Positions 9,107 to 19,192 are shown, counted from the first letter of the stretch. The stretch is 64,000 nucleotides of DNA from Vibrio aerogenes (GCF_024346755.1 NZ_AP024862.1:806001-870000), one strand, 5' to 3'. Program-made: numbers and translations. Notes: generated from the sequence alone by a model not told the origin.

Positions 9107-9371
9107 CATCGTGAAGATGTGGCTACTATGCCATAAATAATGAAAAAGAAAAGCCCTATCTGTAAAAAAACAAATCGTTTGCACACTTCATAATCAGTGC
9201 ATAATCAGATGTTTATTTTGCCTGAACTGCATCTGTTGATGAAGTTCTGAAACCGGCATCCGGATATCGCCAAACCGGTCTGTCTCCGGACAAAAAATTG
9301 ATGACTCTTCTCTGTTTTGACTACACTGTCATTAAGGTCTGAGGACCTTTGAACATCACAGGAGGGGCAAT

Positions 9372-9554
9372 ATGAGCATCAAAGATCGTATTGAATCACT
9401 TGAGCAACAAATCTATGTTGCATGTTCTGAGGGGGATGAACAAACCTTCAATCGCCTGGAACAACAGTTGGAACAACTTCAGGGTTTTATGGAGCAACCG
9501 CTGACCGATGAGACTCTGGAGCATATCTATTTTTCAGAAGATGAATGGCGTTAA
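9372..9554 (+). CDS. Small acidic coiled-coil protein of unknown function
   Basis: Sixty residues, starting MSIKDRIESLEQQI, with an excellent ribosome site (AGGAGGGG) 6 bp before the ATG. The sequence is acidic and rich in E, Q and L with heptad-like spacing (IESLEQQIYVAC, LEQQLEQLQGFM), so it should form a helical hairpin or coiled coil. No signal peptide or membrane segment is seen. I do not recognise the family; it is too different from SlyX to call it that. A strong hairpin follows its stop, so it looks like a single-gene transcription unit. Confidence 0.72.
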   Translation: MSIKDRIESLEQQIYVACSEGDEQTFNRLEQQLEQLQGFMEQPLTDETLEHIYFSEDEWR

Positions 9555-9563
9555 ATCAACGAT

Positions 9564-9593
9564 AAGCCTGCTCATATACAGATGAGCAGGCTT
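9564..9593 (+). terminator. Hairpin terminator after the 60-residue gene
   Basis: A 12-bp perfect stem, AAGCCTGCTCAT/ATGAGCAGGCTT, with a six-base loop ATACAG, 9 bp after the stop codon. No real T-run follows, so termination may be partial. Confidence 0.65.
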
Positions 9594-9948
9594 CATTCCG
9601 GAGCACCTGATTTTATCCTCATTTTTGCTGATCATTACACAGAGAAACCCATAGATCTTATTTTAAATATTTTTAATTTTTATATTGATTTTACCCATAA
9701 TAAAAAACTAAAATCGGCATCTGATTAAACAAAAAACAATTAGCAAACGTTTAACACGAATTTAAAATTATAAAATCAGATTTTTTCTGAGAAAAATATC
9801 TGGCTATGTGTCAGATAAACGTAAGTATGTTCTGTTTTATTCGGCCTGCTTACGGCTTTAACCTGAGAGCGGATTTCAGGTAACTTTAAAAAGAACGGGT
9901 TCTTATCAAAATCACCATGAGTCATGAAGATAAATTGAGGAACCTTTT
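9594..9948 (+). promoter_or_regulatory. aspA upstream region
   Basis: AT-rich region of 355 bp. It contains a small inverted repeat ACCTGA...TCAGGT (about 9861-9881) and AAGAAC-GG-GTTCTT (9891-9904), the latter 44 bp before the aspA start and a possible operator. I found no convincing CRP or FNR site. Confidence 0.4.
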
Positions 9949-11418
9949 ATGATGGCGTCGCTATCAGAAGCGCAAGTTTCAGAAAAACCGATCAGCAATA
10001 CAGGAAAAACCCGGACAGAAGAAGATTTACTCGGTAAAAAACAAATTCCGTGTGAGGCTTATTATGGCATCCATACACAGCGGGCAATTGAGAATTTCTC
10101 CTTATCAAGTTCCCGGGTATCCGATGTACCGGCATTAGTCCGTGGTATGGTCATGACCAAAAAAGCGGCAGCATTAGCGAACCGGGAACTTGGCGTGATA
10201 CCTGAAGACAAAGCACACTATATTATCGCAGCATGTGATCAGATTCTGTCCAACAATCAATACTTAACTCAGTTTCCGGTTGATCTCTATCAGGGCGGGG
10301 CCGGAACGTCTCTCAATATGAACACCAACGAAGTCATCGCAAATATTGCGCTTGAATTGATGAATCACCCCAAAGGGGCATATCAGTTTATTCACCCGAA
10401 TGATGACGTGAACAAAAGCCAGTCAACCAATTGTGCCTATCCAACCGGATTCCGGATTGCGGTTTATAACAGTACACAGGATCTCATCGGCCATATCGAC
10501 AATTTGATACAAGGCTTTAAGAGCAAAGCGGATCATTATTCCTCGGTACTGAAAATGGGACGAACTCAGCTGCAGGATGCAGTACCGATGACTGTCGGGC
10601 AGGAATTCCGGGCCTGGGCAGTGACTATGGCTGAAGAAATAACCAATCTCAAATATATTTCCAGACTGCTGCTTGAGGTTAACCTCGGTGCAACAGCGAT
10701 CGGTACGGGTATTAATACCGCGCCCGGCTACCAGCTGTTGGCAATCAAATATCTGGCGAAAGTCACCGGATTACCGGTTGTTCCTGCTGAGGATTTAATT
10801 GAAGCGACATCGGACTGTGGAGCATATGTGATGATTCATGGTGCATTAAAGCGCCTCGCAATTAAGCTTTCTAAAGTGTGTAATGATCTGCGCCTGCTCT
10901 CTTCAGGTCCACGTGCCGGACTGAATGAACTCAATCTGCCGGAAATGCAGGCCGGCTCATCGATCATGCCTGCGAAAGTCAACCCGGTCATACCCGAAGT
11001 GGTGAATCAGGTCTGCTACAAGGTGATCGGCAATGATACAACCATTGCATTCGCAGCTGAAGCAGGTCAGTTACAGCTGAATGTCATGGAGCCGGTGATT
11101 GCCCAGTGTTTGTTTGAGTCCGTCGCTTTACTCTCACAAGCCTGCCAGACATTAAAAGAAAAGTGTATTGATGGTATTACCGTCAATCAAACCGCCTGCG
11201 AAAACTATGTATTCAACTCTATTGGAATTGTCACTTATCTCGTCCCTTATATCGGGCACCATGAAGGCGATATTGTCGGGAAAATATGTGCAGAAACAGG
11301 GCAATCTGTCCGGGAGGTTGTTTTACAAAGAAAATTGCTGACAGAAGAAGAACTGAACCAGATTTTAAATACCGATAATTTTATCCAGCCTAAATATATG
11401 GCCAGACGTTATAACTGA
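9949..11418 (+). CDS. aspA: Aspartate ammonia-lyase
   Basis: Cytoplasmic enzyme that converts L-aspartate to fumarate and ammonia, supplying fumarate for anaerobic respiration or letting aspartate serve as a nitrogen source. The protein has 489 residues; E. coli AspA has 478, and the extra residues are at the N-terminus before [13 protein letters not shown]. The fumarase/aspartase signature [11 protein letters not shown] is at residues 336-346, and its first serines include the catalytic base. TSTN-type substrate loops are seen in [16 protein letters not shown] ribosome site GAGGAA lies 7 bp before the first ATG; the second in-frame ATG is also possible. A strong bidirectional terminator follows. 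Confidence 0.96.
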   Translation: MMASLSEAQVSEKPISNTGKTRTEEDLLGKKQIPCEAYYGIHTQRAIENFSLSSSRVSDVPALVRGMVMTKKAAALANRELGVIPEDKAHYIIAACDQILSNNQYLTQFPVDLYQGGAGTSLNMNTNEVIANIALELMNHPKGAYQFIHPNDDVNKSQSTNCAYPTGFRIAVYNSTQDLIGHIDNLIQGFKSKADHYSSVLKMGRTQLQDAVPMTVGQEFRAWAVTMAEEITNLKYISRLLLEVNLGATAIGTGINTAPGYQLLAIKYLAKVTGLPVVPAEDLIEATSDCGAYVMIHGALKRLAIKLSKVCNDLRLLSSGPRAGLNELNLPEMQAGSSIMPAKVNPVIPEVVNQVCYKVIGNDTTIAFAAEAGQLQLNVMEPVIAQCLFESVALLSQACQTLKEKCIDGITVNQTACENYVFNSIGIVTYLVPYIGHHEGDIVGKICAETGQSVREVVLQRKLLTEEELNQILNTDNFIQPKYMARRYN

Positions 11419-11444
11419 ACTGTCATCACCCAACGGTGATTCCC

Positions 11445-11477
11445 AAACACCCTGAAAATGTAGTGTTCAGGGTGTTT
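11445..11477. terminator. Bidirectional terminator between aspA and modC
   Basis: Perfect 12-bp stem AAACACCCTGAA (11445-11456) and TTCAGGGTGTTT (11466-11477) with a 9-base loop, located between two convergent genes, with A and T stretches at the ends. Confidence 0.85.
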
Positions 11478-11537
11478 GTATATCCGGATAACCGGCCCTG
11501 TTTCCCAGATCACGGAGTTCTCTGTGAAAAATTGATT

Positions 11538-12617
11538 TCAGGACAGTGCTACCGACTTGATTTGTGCCCAAACATGCATACCTGGATGCAAATTCAGATC
11601 AATACAGGATTTTAATGTAATCCGGGCCAGCAATCTGGCACCATTTTCAAGCAGTAATACAACCATCACCTGGCCTTCATTTGCCTGATGTTTATCGATG
11701 ACATCGATGACCACAGGTAAACGGTTAAGCATGGTTGTGTGAGACGGTTCGTGCAAGGTAATACTGACGTCAGAAGCAAGAATCCGGCAGCGATATGTCT
11801 GAGAGTCAGAACCGGCATGCCCGGGAACCCAAATAGTCACACCATCCATATCGAGTTCAGTTAAATGATGAGGATGATGTCCAACCACGCTGGTATCAAA
11901 AATACTACCGACTTCATCACCGAACATTTCAGCATATTTCGGGTCAGACATAATCTCTTGTGCATTCCCGCTGGCAACAACCCGTCCCTGATTAAACAGC
12001 ACCACGTGATCTGCCAGTCTGGCGAGTTCTTTCACCGAATGAGTGACATAAATAACCGGAATCGATAACTCAGTATGGATCTTTTCCAGATAAGGCAGAA
12101 TTTCAGCTTTCAAGCGCACATCCAGAGCCGACAAAGGCTCGTCCATCAACAATAATGTTGGGCAGGTCAGCAGTGCTCTGGCAATTGCAATTCGCTGTTT
12201 CTCACCACCGGAAAGTAAATGAACCGAGCGCTCAAGCAAATGCTCAATACCAACCAGCTGGCAAATGTCCTGCACGGAAATTTTTCTTTTTTCCGGCGCG
12301 ATTCGCCGGTAACCGTACTCCAGGTTCTTCTTCACCGACATATGAGGAAACAGACCCGCTTCCTGAAATACATAGCCAATATCCCGCTGATGAGTCGGGA
12401 CAAACACCGGAGGCTCAGCAGATTGCCATATTTCCCCCGCGACAGATAAATAACCCGACTTCAGGGTTTGCAACCCGGCAATCGCCCTCAGACAGGTCGT
12501 TTTTCCTGATCCCGAAGGGCCAAATAATACAGTGATACCACTCGCAGGAAGCTTCAGGTCCAATGCTAAAGAGAAGCCGGGATAATCAATTGAAAATTGT
12601 GCGTGAATATCGTTCAA
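11538..12617 (-). CDS. modC: Molybdate ABC transporter ATP-binding protein ModC
   Basis: ATPase of the molybdate importer, 359 residues. Walker A GPSGSGKTT is near residue 33, followed by VFQEAGLFPHMSV, the signature LSGGEKQRIAIARAL, Walker B LLLMDEPLSALD and the switch VTHS. The C-terminal 70 residues form a MOP/TOBE domain that binds molybdate in this family. The ATG overlaps the modB stop by 4 bp, indicating translational coupling. It is the last gene of modABC. E. coli ModC has 352 residues, so the length is normal. Confidence 0.95.
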   Translation of the reverse strand: MNDIHAQFSIDYPGFSLALDLKLPASGITVLFGPSGSGKTTCLRAIAGLQTLKSGYLSVAGEIWQSAEPPVFVPTHQRDIGYVFQEAGLFPHMSVKKNLEYGYRRIAPEKRKISVQDICQLVGIEHLLERSVHLLSGGEKQRIAIARALLTCPTLLLMDEPLSALDVRLKAEILPYLEKIHTELSIPVIYVTHSVKELARLADHVVLFNQGRVVASGNAQEIMSDPKYAEMFGDEVGSIFDTSVVGHHPHHLTELDMDGVTIWVPGHAGSDSQTYRCRILASDVSITLHEPSHTTMLNRLPVVIDVIDKHQANEGQVMVVLLLENGARLLARITLKSCIDLNLHPGMHVWAQIKSVALS

Positions 12618-13294
12618 ACCGACCTCGATTGATATTGGTACTTACGATTCATCCAATGCATGAGCAGCAGGGAGATAAATGAGAAAGCAACCAGCCCACC
12701 GGCCAGCATATGCGCTTTACCGAACTCCAGAGCTTCGACATAATTATAAATTTCAACCGACATTACTCTCGTCTTTCCGGGAATATTACCGCCAATCATT
12801 AATACAACCCCAAACTCTCCCAGTGTATGACAAAACCCCATAATGGCAGCCGAAAACACACCCGGCCAGGCCAAAGGAAGGATGACAGAGAAAAAACGAT
12901 CCACCGGAGATGCTCTTAATGTCGCCGCAACTTCAACCGGTAGCTGACCGATCGCCTGAAAGGAATTTTTCAACGGCTGAAGCACAAATGGAAAAGAGTG
13001 AATGACACAGGCAACAGCGATTCCGGCAAAGGAAAATGGCAGTTGCCCTAAATTCATCTCCTGCAGAATATGGCCAATCATACCTGTGGGCGAAAACAGG
13101 ATAAGTAAATAAAATCCTAAAACTGTGGGCGGCAGCACCAAAGGCAAAGACAACACAGTTTCAATCACGCCTTTGTAACGACATTCAGTTCCTGAAAGCC
13201 ACCATGCAACCGGTACACCCAATAATAAAAGGAAGATGGTGACAACAAAGGCCAGTTTTAATGTTGTCACAATGACCAGAGTATCTATTCCCAC
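12614..13294 (-). CDS. modB: Molybdate ABC transporter permease ModB
   Basis: Inner-membrane channel subunit of the molybdate importer, 226 residues with about five hydrophobic segments. The conserved loop EVAATLRASPVDRFFSVILPLAWPGV fits ModB. The apparent start is GTG at 13294 (MGIDTLVIV) with AAGGG upstream, part of a triplicated 9-bp repeat. Overlaps modC by 4 bp and lies 53 bp after modA. Confidence 0.94.
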   Translation of the reverse strand: MGIDTLVIVTTLKLAFVVTIFLLLLGVPVAWWLSGTECRYKGVIETVLSLPLVLPPTVLGFYLLILFSPTGMIGHILQEMNLGQLPFSFAGIAVACVIHSFPFVLQPLKNSFQAIGQLPVEVAATLRASPVDRFFSVILPLAWPGVFSAAIMGFCHTLGEFGVVLMIGGNIPGKTRVMSVEIYNYVEALEFGKAHMLAGGLVAFSFISLLLMHWMNRKYQYQSRSV

Positions 13295-13302
13295 AGCACT
13301 AT

Positions 13303-13328
13303 ATCCCTTGAATCCCTTGAATCCCTTG
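13303..13328. repeat. Triplicated 9-bp repeat carrying the modB ribosome site
   Basis: ATCCCTTGA occurs almost three times in tandem (13303-13311, 13312-13320, 13321-13328). On the coding strand each copy gives AAGGG, a Shine-Dalgarno-like core; the nearest is about 10 bp before the modB GTG. Confidence 0.85.
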
Positions 13329-13347
13329 CGGCCTGAACTGCCTTCTG

Positions 13348-14091
13348 TTAACTGTTACCTGCGGCATAACCATAATTTTTGATAATGGCCTGTGCCCGGT
13401 CAGACTGAAGATACTTCAGAAAATCGATGACAGCTTTATTCTGAACACCGGAAGGCAGTGTTACAGCATCTTGTTTGATTTCTGAATAATAATTCCGGGG
13501 AACTTCCCAGTATGAACCCGCTTTGTAGTGGTTTTTATAAACCTGCGATTTCGCGACAAATCCCAGCTCTGCATTGCCGGTGGCAATAAACTGGTAAGTC
13601 GGGTTCAAGCCTTTTCCCATCACCAGTTTGTCCTGAAGCTGAGCATATAAGCCCAGTTTCTCAAGAGTCTCTTTGGCCGCCACACCATAAGGCGCTACTT
13701 TGGGATTCGCTATTGCTAAATGATGAAACTGACCCGCGGAAAGAGCTTTCTTCGCTTTCAGCCCCGGGTGTTCAGCCCAAAGAACCAGCGTTCCTTTCGC
13801 ATAAGTAAATTCACCCGATGCCATGCCGGATTTCACCAGTTTCTGTGGGCGAATTGTATCTGCTGCAAAAAACAGGTCAAAAGGAGCCCCCTGAAGAATC
13901 TGAACATAAAGCTGCCCCGTTGAGCCGGTACTGACTGATAAATGATGCGGAGAAACCGATTCAAAATCCTGACGAAGTTCTTTCATCGGACCAAAAAAAT
14001 TATTCGCAACAGCAACGACCGCTTCATCGGCCTGTACCGCCGCAGACCCAAGTATGCACCCGGACAAAAGAATCACGAAACGAGCTCTCAT
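13348..14091 (-). CDS. modA: Periplasmic molybdate-binding protein ModA
   Basis: Periplasmic receptor that captures molybdate and hands it to ModBC; about 247 residues from the start chosen here. The signal peptide RFVILLSGCILGSAAVQA is followed by the mature start DEAVVAVANNF. The family features are STGSTGQLYVQILQGAPFDLFFAAD and the later segment KGLNPTYQFIATGNAELGFV. I prefer the ATG at 14091, about 10 bp after AGGGAG; the ATG at 14100 lies almost on that site, and a further upstream start at 14133 has none. First gene of modABC. The upstream region has a weak imperfect palindrome near 14165 that is not good enough to call a ModE site. Confidence 0.93.
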   Translation of the reverse strand: MRARFVILLSGCILGSAAVQADEAVVAVANNFFGPMKELRQDFESVSPHHLSVSTGSTGQLYVQILQGAPFDLFFAADTIRPQKLVKSGMASGEFTYAKGTLVLWAEHPGLKAKKALSAGQFHHLAIANPKVAPYGVAAKETLEKLGLYAQLQDKLVMGKGLNPTYQFIATGNAELGFVAKSQVYKNHYKAGSYWEVPRNYYSEIKQDAVTLPSGVQNKAVIDFLKYLQSDRAQAIIKNYGYAAGNS

Positions 14092-14320
14092 CTTCAACAT
14101 TCTCCCTAAATCACCATTGAATACGCAAACCACCGAACATCATGCGCCTGTTTCAACGACAATACAATAGGTTACATAATAAAGAGCTGACAAGAAAGAG
14201 GGAGTTCTGCAACGAGACAGCGTTCACTGCCTCGTCTGACATTTGCAAACGAGTATAGATTCTGAACGAGAGCAGGCTGAAATCAGGCCATCACCACAAG
14301 CACCGGATAACCGGCCCGTA

Positions 14321-14360
14321 TTCACCCCTTGTCAATGATATTCACCTTTTGTCAATGAGG
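14321..14360. repeat. 20-bp imperfect tandem duplication at the chemoreceptor stop
   Basis: TTCACCCCTTGTCAATGATA (14321-14340) is followed by TTCACCTTTTGTCAATGAGG (14341-14360), 16 of 20 bases identical. The second copy contains the stop codon of the chemoreceptor gene. Confidence 0.75.
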
Positions 14361-16061
14361 GTTTGTCGCCTGTTTCACTCTGAATCTGGACATCAGAACC
14401 CGTAAATCATCAGCTTGTATGGATAGATCTTCACTGGCTCTTTTCGTTTCATCGACACTCATCAGGACCGAGTGACCCACATCCCTGATATGGACCATAT
14501 TCTGACTGATTTGTTCTGCCGCAACCGATTGTTCTTCACAGGCTGCCGCAACCTGTGTATTACCATCGCTTAATTCGGTTAAAGCTTGCGCAATCACGTC
14601 CATTTGTTCCTTGGCTGAAAGAATCAAACCCGATGTTTCAGATACCTTATCACCACTTTGTCCGATAGAACTGACAGCATCTCCGGCATTCGAAACCAGA
14701 GACTCAATTAAGGCGTCTATTTCCTGTGTCGCTTCCTGACTTCGTGATGCCAATGCCCTGACCTCATCAGCAACGACAGCAAAGCCTCTGCCTTGTTCTC
14801 CGGCTCTTGCAGCTTCAATCGACGCATTTAAAGCGAGTAGATTTGTCTGCTCGGCAATGCCATTCACGACGGAAACAAAATCCTGAATCTGTTCTGTACT
14901 CTTTTGCAGATCCGTAATCAGAAAACTTGATGTTTTCACACTCTCAACCAGTGATCCGGAAAGAGATTCGGTCTGCGACATCGTCCGGCACCCACTCTGC
15001 AGACTTTTGTCAGCACGATGAGACGTTTCTGACGCGCCTTCGGCACTGGCTGCAATCTGGGTAATCGTTGCAGCCATTTCGGTCATCGCGGTTGCAACCT
15101 GTTCTGTATTTTGCTGTTGTTCTTCAACAGATTCGCTGTTTCTTGCCGCCACCACAGATAACTCAGTGACTGCCCCACCAATCGCATCTGCACTTCTCAT
15201 GACTTTCGAAACAACCTGACCCAGAGATTCCGACATCAGCTTCATTGACTGTAATACCCGGCCGACTTCATCACGTCCTTCGATACGGATATCAACATCA
15301 AAATGCCCCTGAGCCATTTCTTCTGCGATATGGCAGGCATGACTCAAAGATTTGACGATTTGCCGGCTAATCCAGAGCCCGATAAATATCCCGACAACCA
15401 GCGCAATTATCATCAGTAAAATCATCCCGAAAATCGCGTGCTGCTCTTCCTGCTCGGTGGTATTGACCGCAGATTGAGTCATATTTTCCACCTGTTTGAG
15501 AAACGTTGCCAGCAACTGATTATGATCGTCCTGCTGTCTTTCCAGCTCAGTCGCTTTTAAAGTCAAAGTTTCCCCGGTTTCATCCGCAAGAATCGCATCA
15601 AGAATTTCTCCGGCAGATTTTTCATAATGCTGATGAAGCTGCATGATCGTCATCAGCTGGGCTGAAAGCCTTTTTTCCTGTTCCCGGATATTCTCCATCA
15701 CAGAATGAGACGTAGAAGAGTCTAACAACTGTTTCGCTTCCAGAATTTCCTGATCAAAACCACGGGATAGCTGATGGAACACCTGCTTGAGTTGATGCAC
15801 TTCAGATTGCTCTACCGTTTTGGCAAAATCTGAGGCGCGTAGTGCCTTTTCAACAATTAAAGTGCTTTGAAGCTGTTTGACAGTCACGTCACTGATGAGC
15901 TGAATCAGAGGAATGTGCTGATGAGCGACCTCCTTGATTTCATCAGAAATTTTATTCATCTTCGTTAATCCGAATACAGAAAGGATCAACGTAAGCAATA
16001 GCATAACACTGACAAGAAATACCATTTTGGTTGTAACCGAACGATTTTTAACCCATTGCAT
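14352..16061 (-). CDS. Methyl-accepting chemotaxis protein
   Basis: Transmembrane chemoreceptor of 569 residues. The first membrane helix is at about residues 12-31 and the second at about 208-231 ([20 protein letters not shown]). Between them is an all-helical periplasmic sensor of the four-helix-bundle type. A HAMP domain follows (about 231-285), then the long cytoplasmic signalling coiled coil with the highly conserved hairpin tip [19 protein letters not shown], which contacts CheA and CheW. There is no C-terminal pentapeptide for CheR docking. The ligand is not predictable. A ribosome site AGGAG precedes the ATG. Sits between modA and the efflux operon with no functional link evident. Confidence 0.95.
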   Translation of the reverse strand: MQWVKNRSVTTKMVFLVSVMLLLTLILSVFGLTKMNKISDEIKEVAHQHIPLIQLISDVTVKQLQSTLIVEKALRASDFAKTVEQSEVHQLKQVFHQLSRGFDQEILEAKQLLDSSTSHSVMENIREQEKRLSAQLMTIMQLHQHYEKSAGEILDAILADETGETLTLKATELERQQDDHNQLLATFLKQVENMTQSAVNTTEQEEQHAIFGMILLMIIALVVGIFIGLWISRQIVKSLSHACHIAEEMAQGHFDVDIRIEGRDEVGRVLQSMKLMSESLGQVVSKVMRSADAIGGAVTELSVVAARNSESVEEQQQNTEQVATAMTEMAATITQIAASAEGASETSHRADKSLQSGCRTMSQTESLSGSLVESVKTSSFLITDLQKSTEQIQDFVSVVNGIAEQTNLLALNASIEAARAGEQGRGFAVVADEVRALASRSQEATQEIDALIESLVSNAGDAVSSIGQSGDKVSETSGLILSAKEQMDVIAQALTELSDGNTQVAAACEEQSVAAEQISQNMVHIRDVGHSVLMSVDETKRASEDLSIQADDLRVLMSRFRVKQATNPH

Positions 16062-16366
16062 AGTGAGCTCCTGACCAACTAAATGTAAAAGTGCAACGCC
16101 ATATCCGAATCACAATATAGATTTTATGATGAATTGATCGGATATAAACTCTATCTCACATAAGTTAAGTGTATAGTCCCTGCTTCATACTGCTTGAATA
16201 TTTCTAATGCAGAGCAAACTAACAATACCTAATTTAATAGTCATATCAATAGTTAACTTTATCAAAATTAAATTTATATTAAGTTAACATATGCAGTTGG
16301 TTGTTTTTTATCGAAAAAACCATTGAAATAACGTACAGAAAGTAAGGATATGAGCAGGCAAAAGAA
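16062..16366. other. Intergenic region upstream of the chemoreceptor gene
   Basis: About 305 bp, AT-rich, expected to hold the chemoreceptor promoter. I saw no gene and no convincing regulator site. It ends at the strong palindrome that terminates the efflux operon. Confidence 0.4.
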
Positions 16367-16396
16367 AAAACCCATCCAATGCATTGGATGGGTTTT
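16367..16396 (-). terminator. Rho-independent terminator of the efflux operon
   Basis: Thirty-base near-perfect palindrome: AAAACCCATCCAAT (16367-16380), GC, ATTGGATGGGTTTT (16383-16396), with a further run of A on the left giving a U-rich tail on the minus strand. It lies about 40 bp after the emrB-like stop. Confidence 0.88.
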
Positions 16397-16438
16397 AATC
16401 ATCTGAAAAGTACAATTTTTTCAGCCGATCTGTCAGAT

Positions 16439-17977
16439 TTAATGTGCTGCAGAAGAATCAACCGCATGTTTGGGTTTCGGAGCCAGCCAGATAATACATG
16501 CTGCCACAATAAAAATAGCAGCGATTAGCATAAACAGCTGATTGGTCGCAACCATGACACTTTGCTTCTGAACCAGCCAGTCGATGGAGCTTCTTACCTG
16601 CCCCAGCGACATGCCTCCCGACTGCATGACATGGGTGGCAACACCATGCTGATCGGTCAGCCCCGCCAGTTCAGAATGTACATAACGGGTCTCTCTTTCC
16701 CATGAGGTATTGACCATCGATGTGGCAAAGGCACCTGACAGCGTCCGGATAAAATTCATCAGCCCGGCCGCAGAATTTATCTCACTTTCTCTGACACATC
16801 CCAACGCAATCGCTGTCAGCGGAACGAAAAACAGCGGCATCCCAATGCCCTGGAAAAATATCGGCCAGCTCACCTGAAAGAACGTCATATCCAGATTGGC
16901 GTAACTCCGGATAAACGTCCATATTCCCAGCCATAAAACGCCTACAAAAACAAAAGGTCTCGGGTCAAATTTACTGGACATCTCCGCGATCACCGGTGCA
17001 AGGAAAAAAGCCAAAATACCCATAGATGCGGTCGCATAACCGGATATCGTTGCGGTATATCCCATATATATCTGTAGCCACAGCGGCGTAATGACCGAAA
17101 TTGCAAAAAAAGCACCAAATCCAAGCGACAGAGTCATCATCGACATAGAGAAACCTCTGTGACGAAAAACCCGGAGATCGACCACCGGATTCCGCGCAGT
17201 CAGCTCCCAGATAAGAAAAGAGACAAATCCAATCGCGGCTATAATCCCAAGTACAACAATTCTGTTTGATTCAAACCAGTCATGATCTTTCCCCTCGTCC
17301 AGCATAATCTGCAATGCAGCCACCCAGACAACCAGCATGATCAATCCAACAATATCGATGCCCGATTTCTCAGCTTTGGTTTCAAATTTGCGCAGGAGGT
17401 GCCAGCAAGCATAAGCAGCAACCAGTGCAAAAGGCACTTTGCAGAAGAAAATATATGGCCAACTATACTGGTCACACAAGATACCACCAATAATCGGTCC
17501 CATGATGGGTGCGACCAGAGTCGTCATACTCCAGATCCCAATCGCAGCGTGACTTTTATTTTTAGGAAAAATACGAATCATCAGAGTCTGTGACAGCGGC
17601 ATCAGCGGACCACCGGAGAAACCCAGTAATACCCGGAATAACACCAGTGTCGTCATGCTGTTTGCCAGACCACATAATAATGAAAATACACCAAATAACA
17701 GGAAACAGGTGACAAACACTCTGACTGAACCAAACCGGGAAGATAACCACCCGGTTAACGGTACCGATATCGCTTCAGCAACTGCGTAAGATGTAATGAC
17801 GTAGGTTCCCTGACTGGTTGAAGTCCCCAGACTACCGGCGATACTGGAAATAGAAACGTTCGCAATTGTTGTATCCAGTATTGCCAGAAAGTTTGCCATG
17901 GCCAGACAAATAACCCCCAGAAAGAGAGCAAATCCGGTTAATGGCTGAGGTTGTATCTGTTCATCAGATAAACTCAT
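16439..17977 (-). CDS. emrB: DHA2-family multidrug exporter (EmrB-like)
   Basis: Inner-membrane proton-driven drug exporter of the major facilitator superfamily, 512 residues, with about 14 hydrophobic segments as in EmrB and VceB. The family motif LDTTIANVSISSIAGSLG lies in the first helix, with GWLSSRFGSVRVF in the loop between helices 2 and 3. It works with the EmrA-like adaptor and the outer-membrane factor encoded just upstream to form a tripartite pump. The ribosome site AAAGGTG precedes the ATG; the gene starts 12 bp after the emrA stop. Substrates cannot be predicted. A very similar arrangement in V. cholerae is vceCAB. Confidence 0.93.
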   Translation of the reverse strand: MSLSDEQIQPQPLTGFALFLGVICLAMANFLAILDTTIANVSISSIAGSLGTSTSQGTYVITSYAVAEAISVPLTGWLSSRFGSVRVFVTCFLLFGVFSLLCGLANSMTTLVLFRVLLGFSGGPLMPLSQTLMIRIFPKNKSHAAIGIWSMTTLVAPIMGPIIGGILCDQYSWPYIFFCKVPFALVAAYACWHLLRKFETKAEKSGIDIVGLIMLVVWVAALQIMLDEGKDHDWFESNRIVVLGIIAAIGFVSFLIWELTARNPVVDLRVFRHRGFSMSMMTLSLGFGAFFAISVITPLWLQIYMGYTATISGYATASMGILAFFLAPVIAEMSSKFDPRPFVFVGVLWLGIWTFIRSYANLDMTFFQVSWPIFFQGIGMPLFFVPLTAIALGCVRESEINSAAGLMNFIRTLSGAFATSMVNTSWERETRYVHSELAGLTDQHGVATHVMQSGGMSLGQVRSSIDWLVQKQSVMVATNQLFMLIAAIFIVAACIIWLAPKPKHAVDSSAAH

Positions 17978-17989
17978 TTCATATCACCT

Positions 17990-19192
17990 TTAGCCCTGTT
18001 CGCTCACCGCTGCGGTTCTGTATTGAGCCAGTATTTCCCTGGTCACATGAGATTGTGTATCTATCGTCACTTCCATCGATAATCCGACCTGAAGCGGATA
18101 CGCAGCCAGCTCTTTTGGATCTAATTCAATTCTTACAGGCAATCGCTGAACGACTTTAATCCAGTTACCGGTCGCATTTTGTGCCGGAATCATAGAAAAT
18201 GCGGACCCTGTACCACCCGACAGTCCGGTAATTACACCATGATATGTGACACTGTCACCATAAAAATCTGACTTCACTTCGACCATCTGCCCGACTTCTA
18301 CATGCGCTAGCTGAACCTCTTTAAAATTAGCATCAACGTGCATCCGGCTGAGTGGCACAATCGTCATCAAAGGCTCACCGGTCTGAATCCGCCGTCCAAT
18401 CTGAACCTGTCGCTTCGCAATAACACCACTGACCGGCGCACGAATAACCGTTCTTTGCAGGTTGACTTTTGCCTGTTCATAACGGGCTTTCGCCAATAAT
18501 ACTTCCGGGTTGGTATCAACCGTCGTGTTATCAATCAGCGCGTGATTAGCCTTTTGATTTCCAATGGTTGACAGCCGGTTTGCAACGGATTGATTGACGG
18601 CAGCTTTTGCTGCATTTAACTGAGCTTCAGCCTGCGTATATGCGGTTTTCGCATTTGTCAGTTCTTCTCCGGACACCGATCCGGAACGGACCAAATCTTC
18701 CCGGCGTCGCAAATCAATTTTCGCCTGCTCAAAACTGGCCTGAGCGGAAGCCAGCTGAGCCCGGGATCTTTTCTCATCTTCCGATCGGGCATTGACCAGT
18801 GCTGTCAATCCTTCATCATTGGCAAGGTAACTTCTGACCCGGCGCTGTGCTAAGGCAAAATCAGCTTTTGCCTGCTGCAGCGCAAGACGGGCATCGGTAT
18901 CATCAATGACAACCAGAACCTCTCCTTTTTTCACGTATTGGGTATCAACAACATTCACTTTGGAAACAATACCGCCTACAGCTGGAGTAACCGATGCAAT
19001 TTCAACCGAGGCATAAGCATTATCCGTTGATACATAACGGGAACCAATCAGGTACCAATAACTACCGTATCCCGCAGCTGCGATTACAATTGCCGCAGCC
19101 AGTCCGATAAAGCCCTTCTTACGGGATTTGCTGGCTTTATTCTGATCAAATTCTTTTTGATCATGTTGTTCTGTTTCGTTGGTATGACTCAT
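17990..19192 (-). CDS. emrA: Membrane fusion protein of a drug efflux pump (EmrA/VceA-like)
   Basis: Periplasmic adaptor of the HlyD/EmrA family, 400 residues. A short cytoplasmic tail rich in K and D is followed by one membrane helix (GFIGLAAAIVIAAAGYGSYWYL, about residues 29-50). Then come the first half of the biotinyl-lipoyl domain (VSTDNAYASVEIASVTPAVGG), a long helical hairpin (about 105-215) and the second half with RAPVSGVIAKRQVQIG. It bridges the EmrB-like exporter to the outer-membrane factor. Second gene of the operon, 56 bp after the outer-membrane-factor stop. Confidence 0.93.
   Translation of the reverse strand: MSHTNETEQHDQKEFDQNKASKSRKKGFIGLAAAIVIAAAGYGSYWYLIGSRYVSTDNAYASVEIASVTPAVGGIVSKVNVVDTQYVKKGEVLVVIDDTDARLALQQAKADFALAQRRVRSYLANDEGLTALVNARSEDEKRSRAQLASAQASFEQAKIDLRRREDLVRSGSVSGEELTNAKTAYTQAEAQLNAAKAAVNQSVANRLSTIGNQKANHALIDNTTVDTNPEVLLAKARYEQAKVNLQRTVIRAPVSGVIAKRQVQIGRRIQTGEPLMTIVPLSRMHVDANFKEVQLAHVEVGQMVEVKSDFYGDSVTYHGVITGLSGGTGSAFSMIPAQNATGNWIKVVQRLPVRIELDPKELAAYPLQVGLSMEVTIDTQSHVTREILAQYRTAAVSEQG

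Noticed and set aside
9372..9554. SlyX as identity of the 60-residue protein
   Set aside because: Length is similar but the sequence does not show the SlyX N-terminal pattern.
14150..14185. Possible ModE site upstream of modA
   Set aside because: Only an imperfect match to the TATAT-type ModE palindrome, in a region where several such matches are expected by chance.
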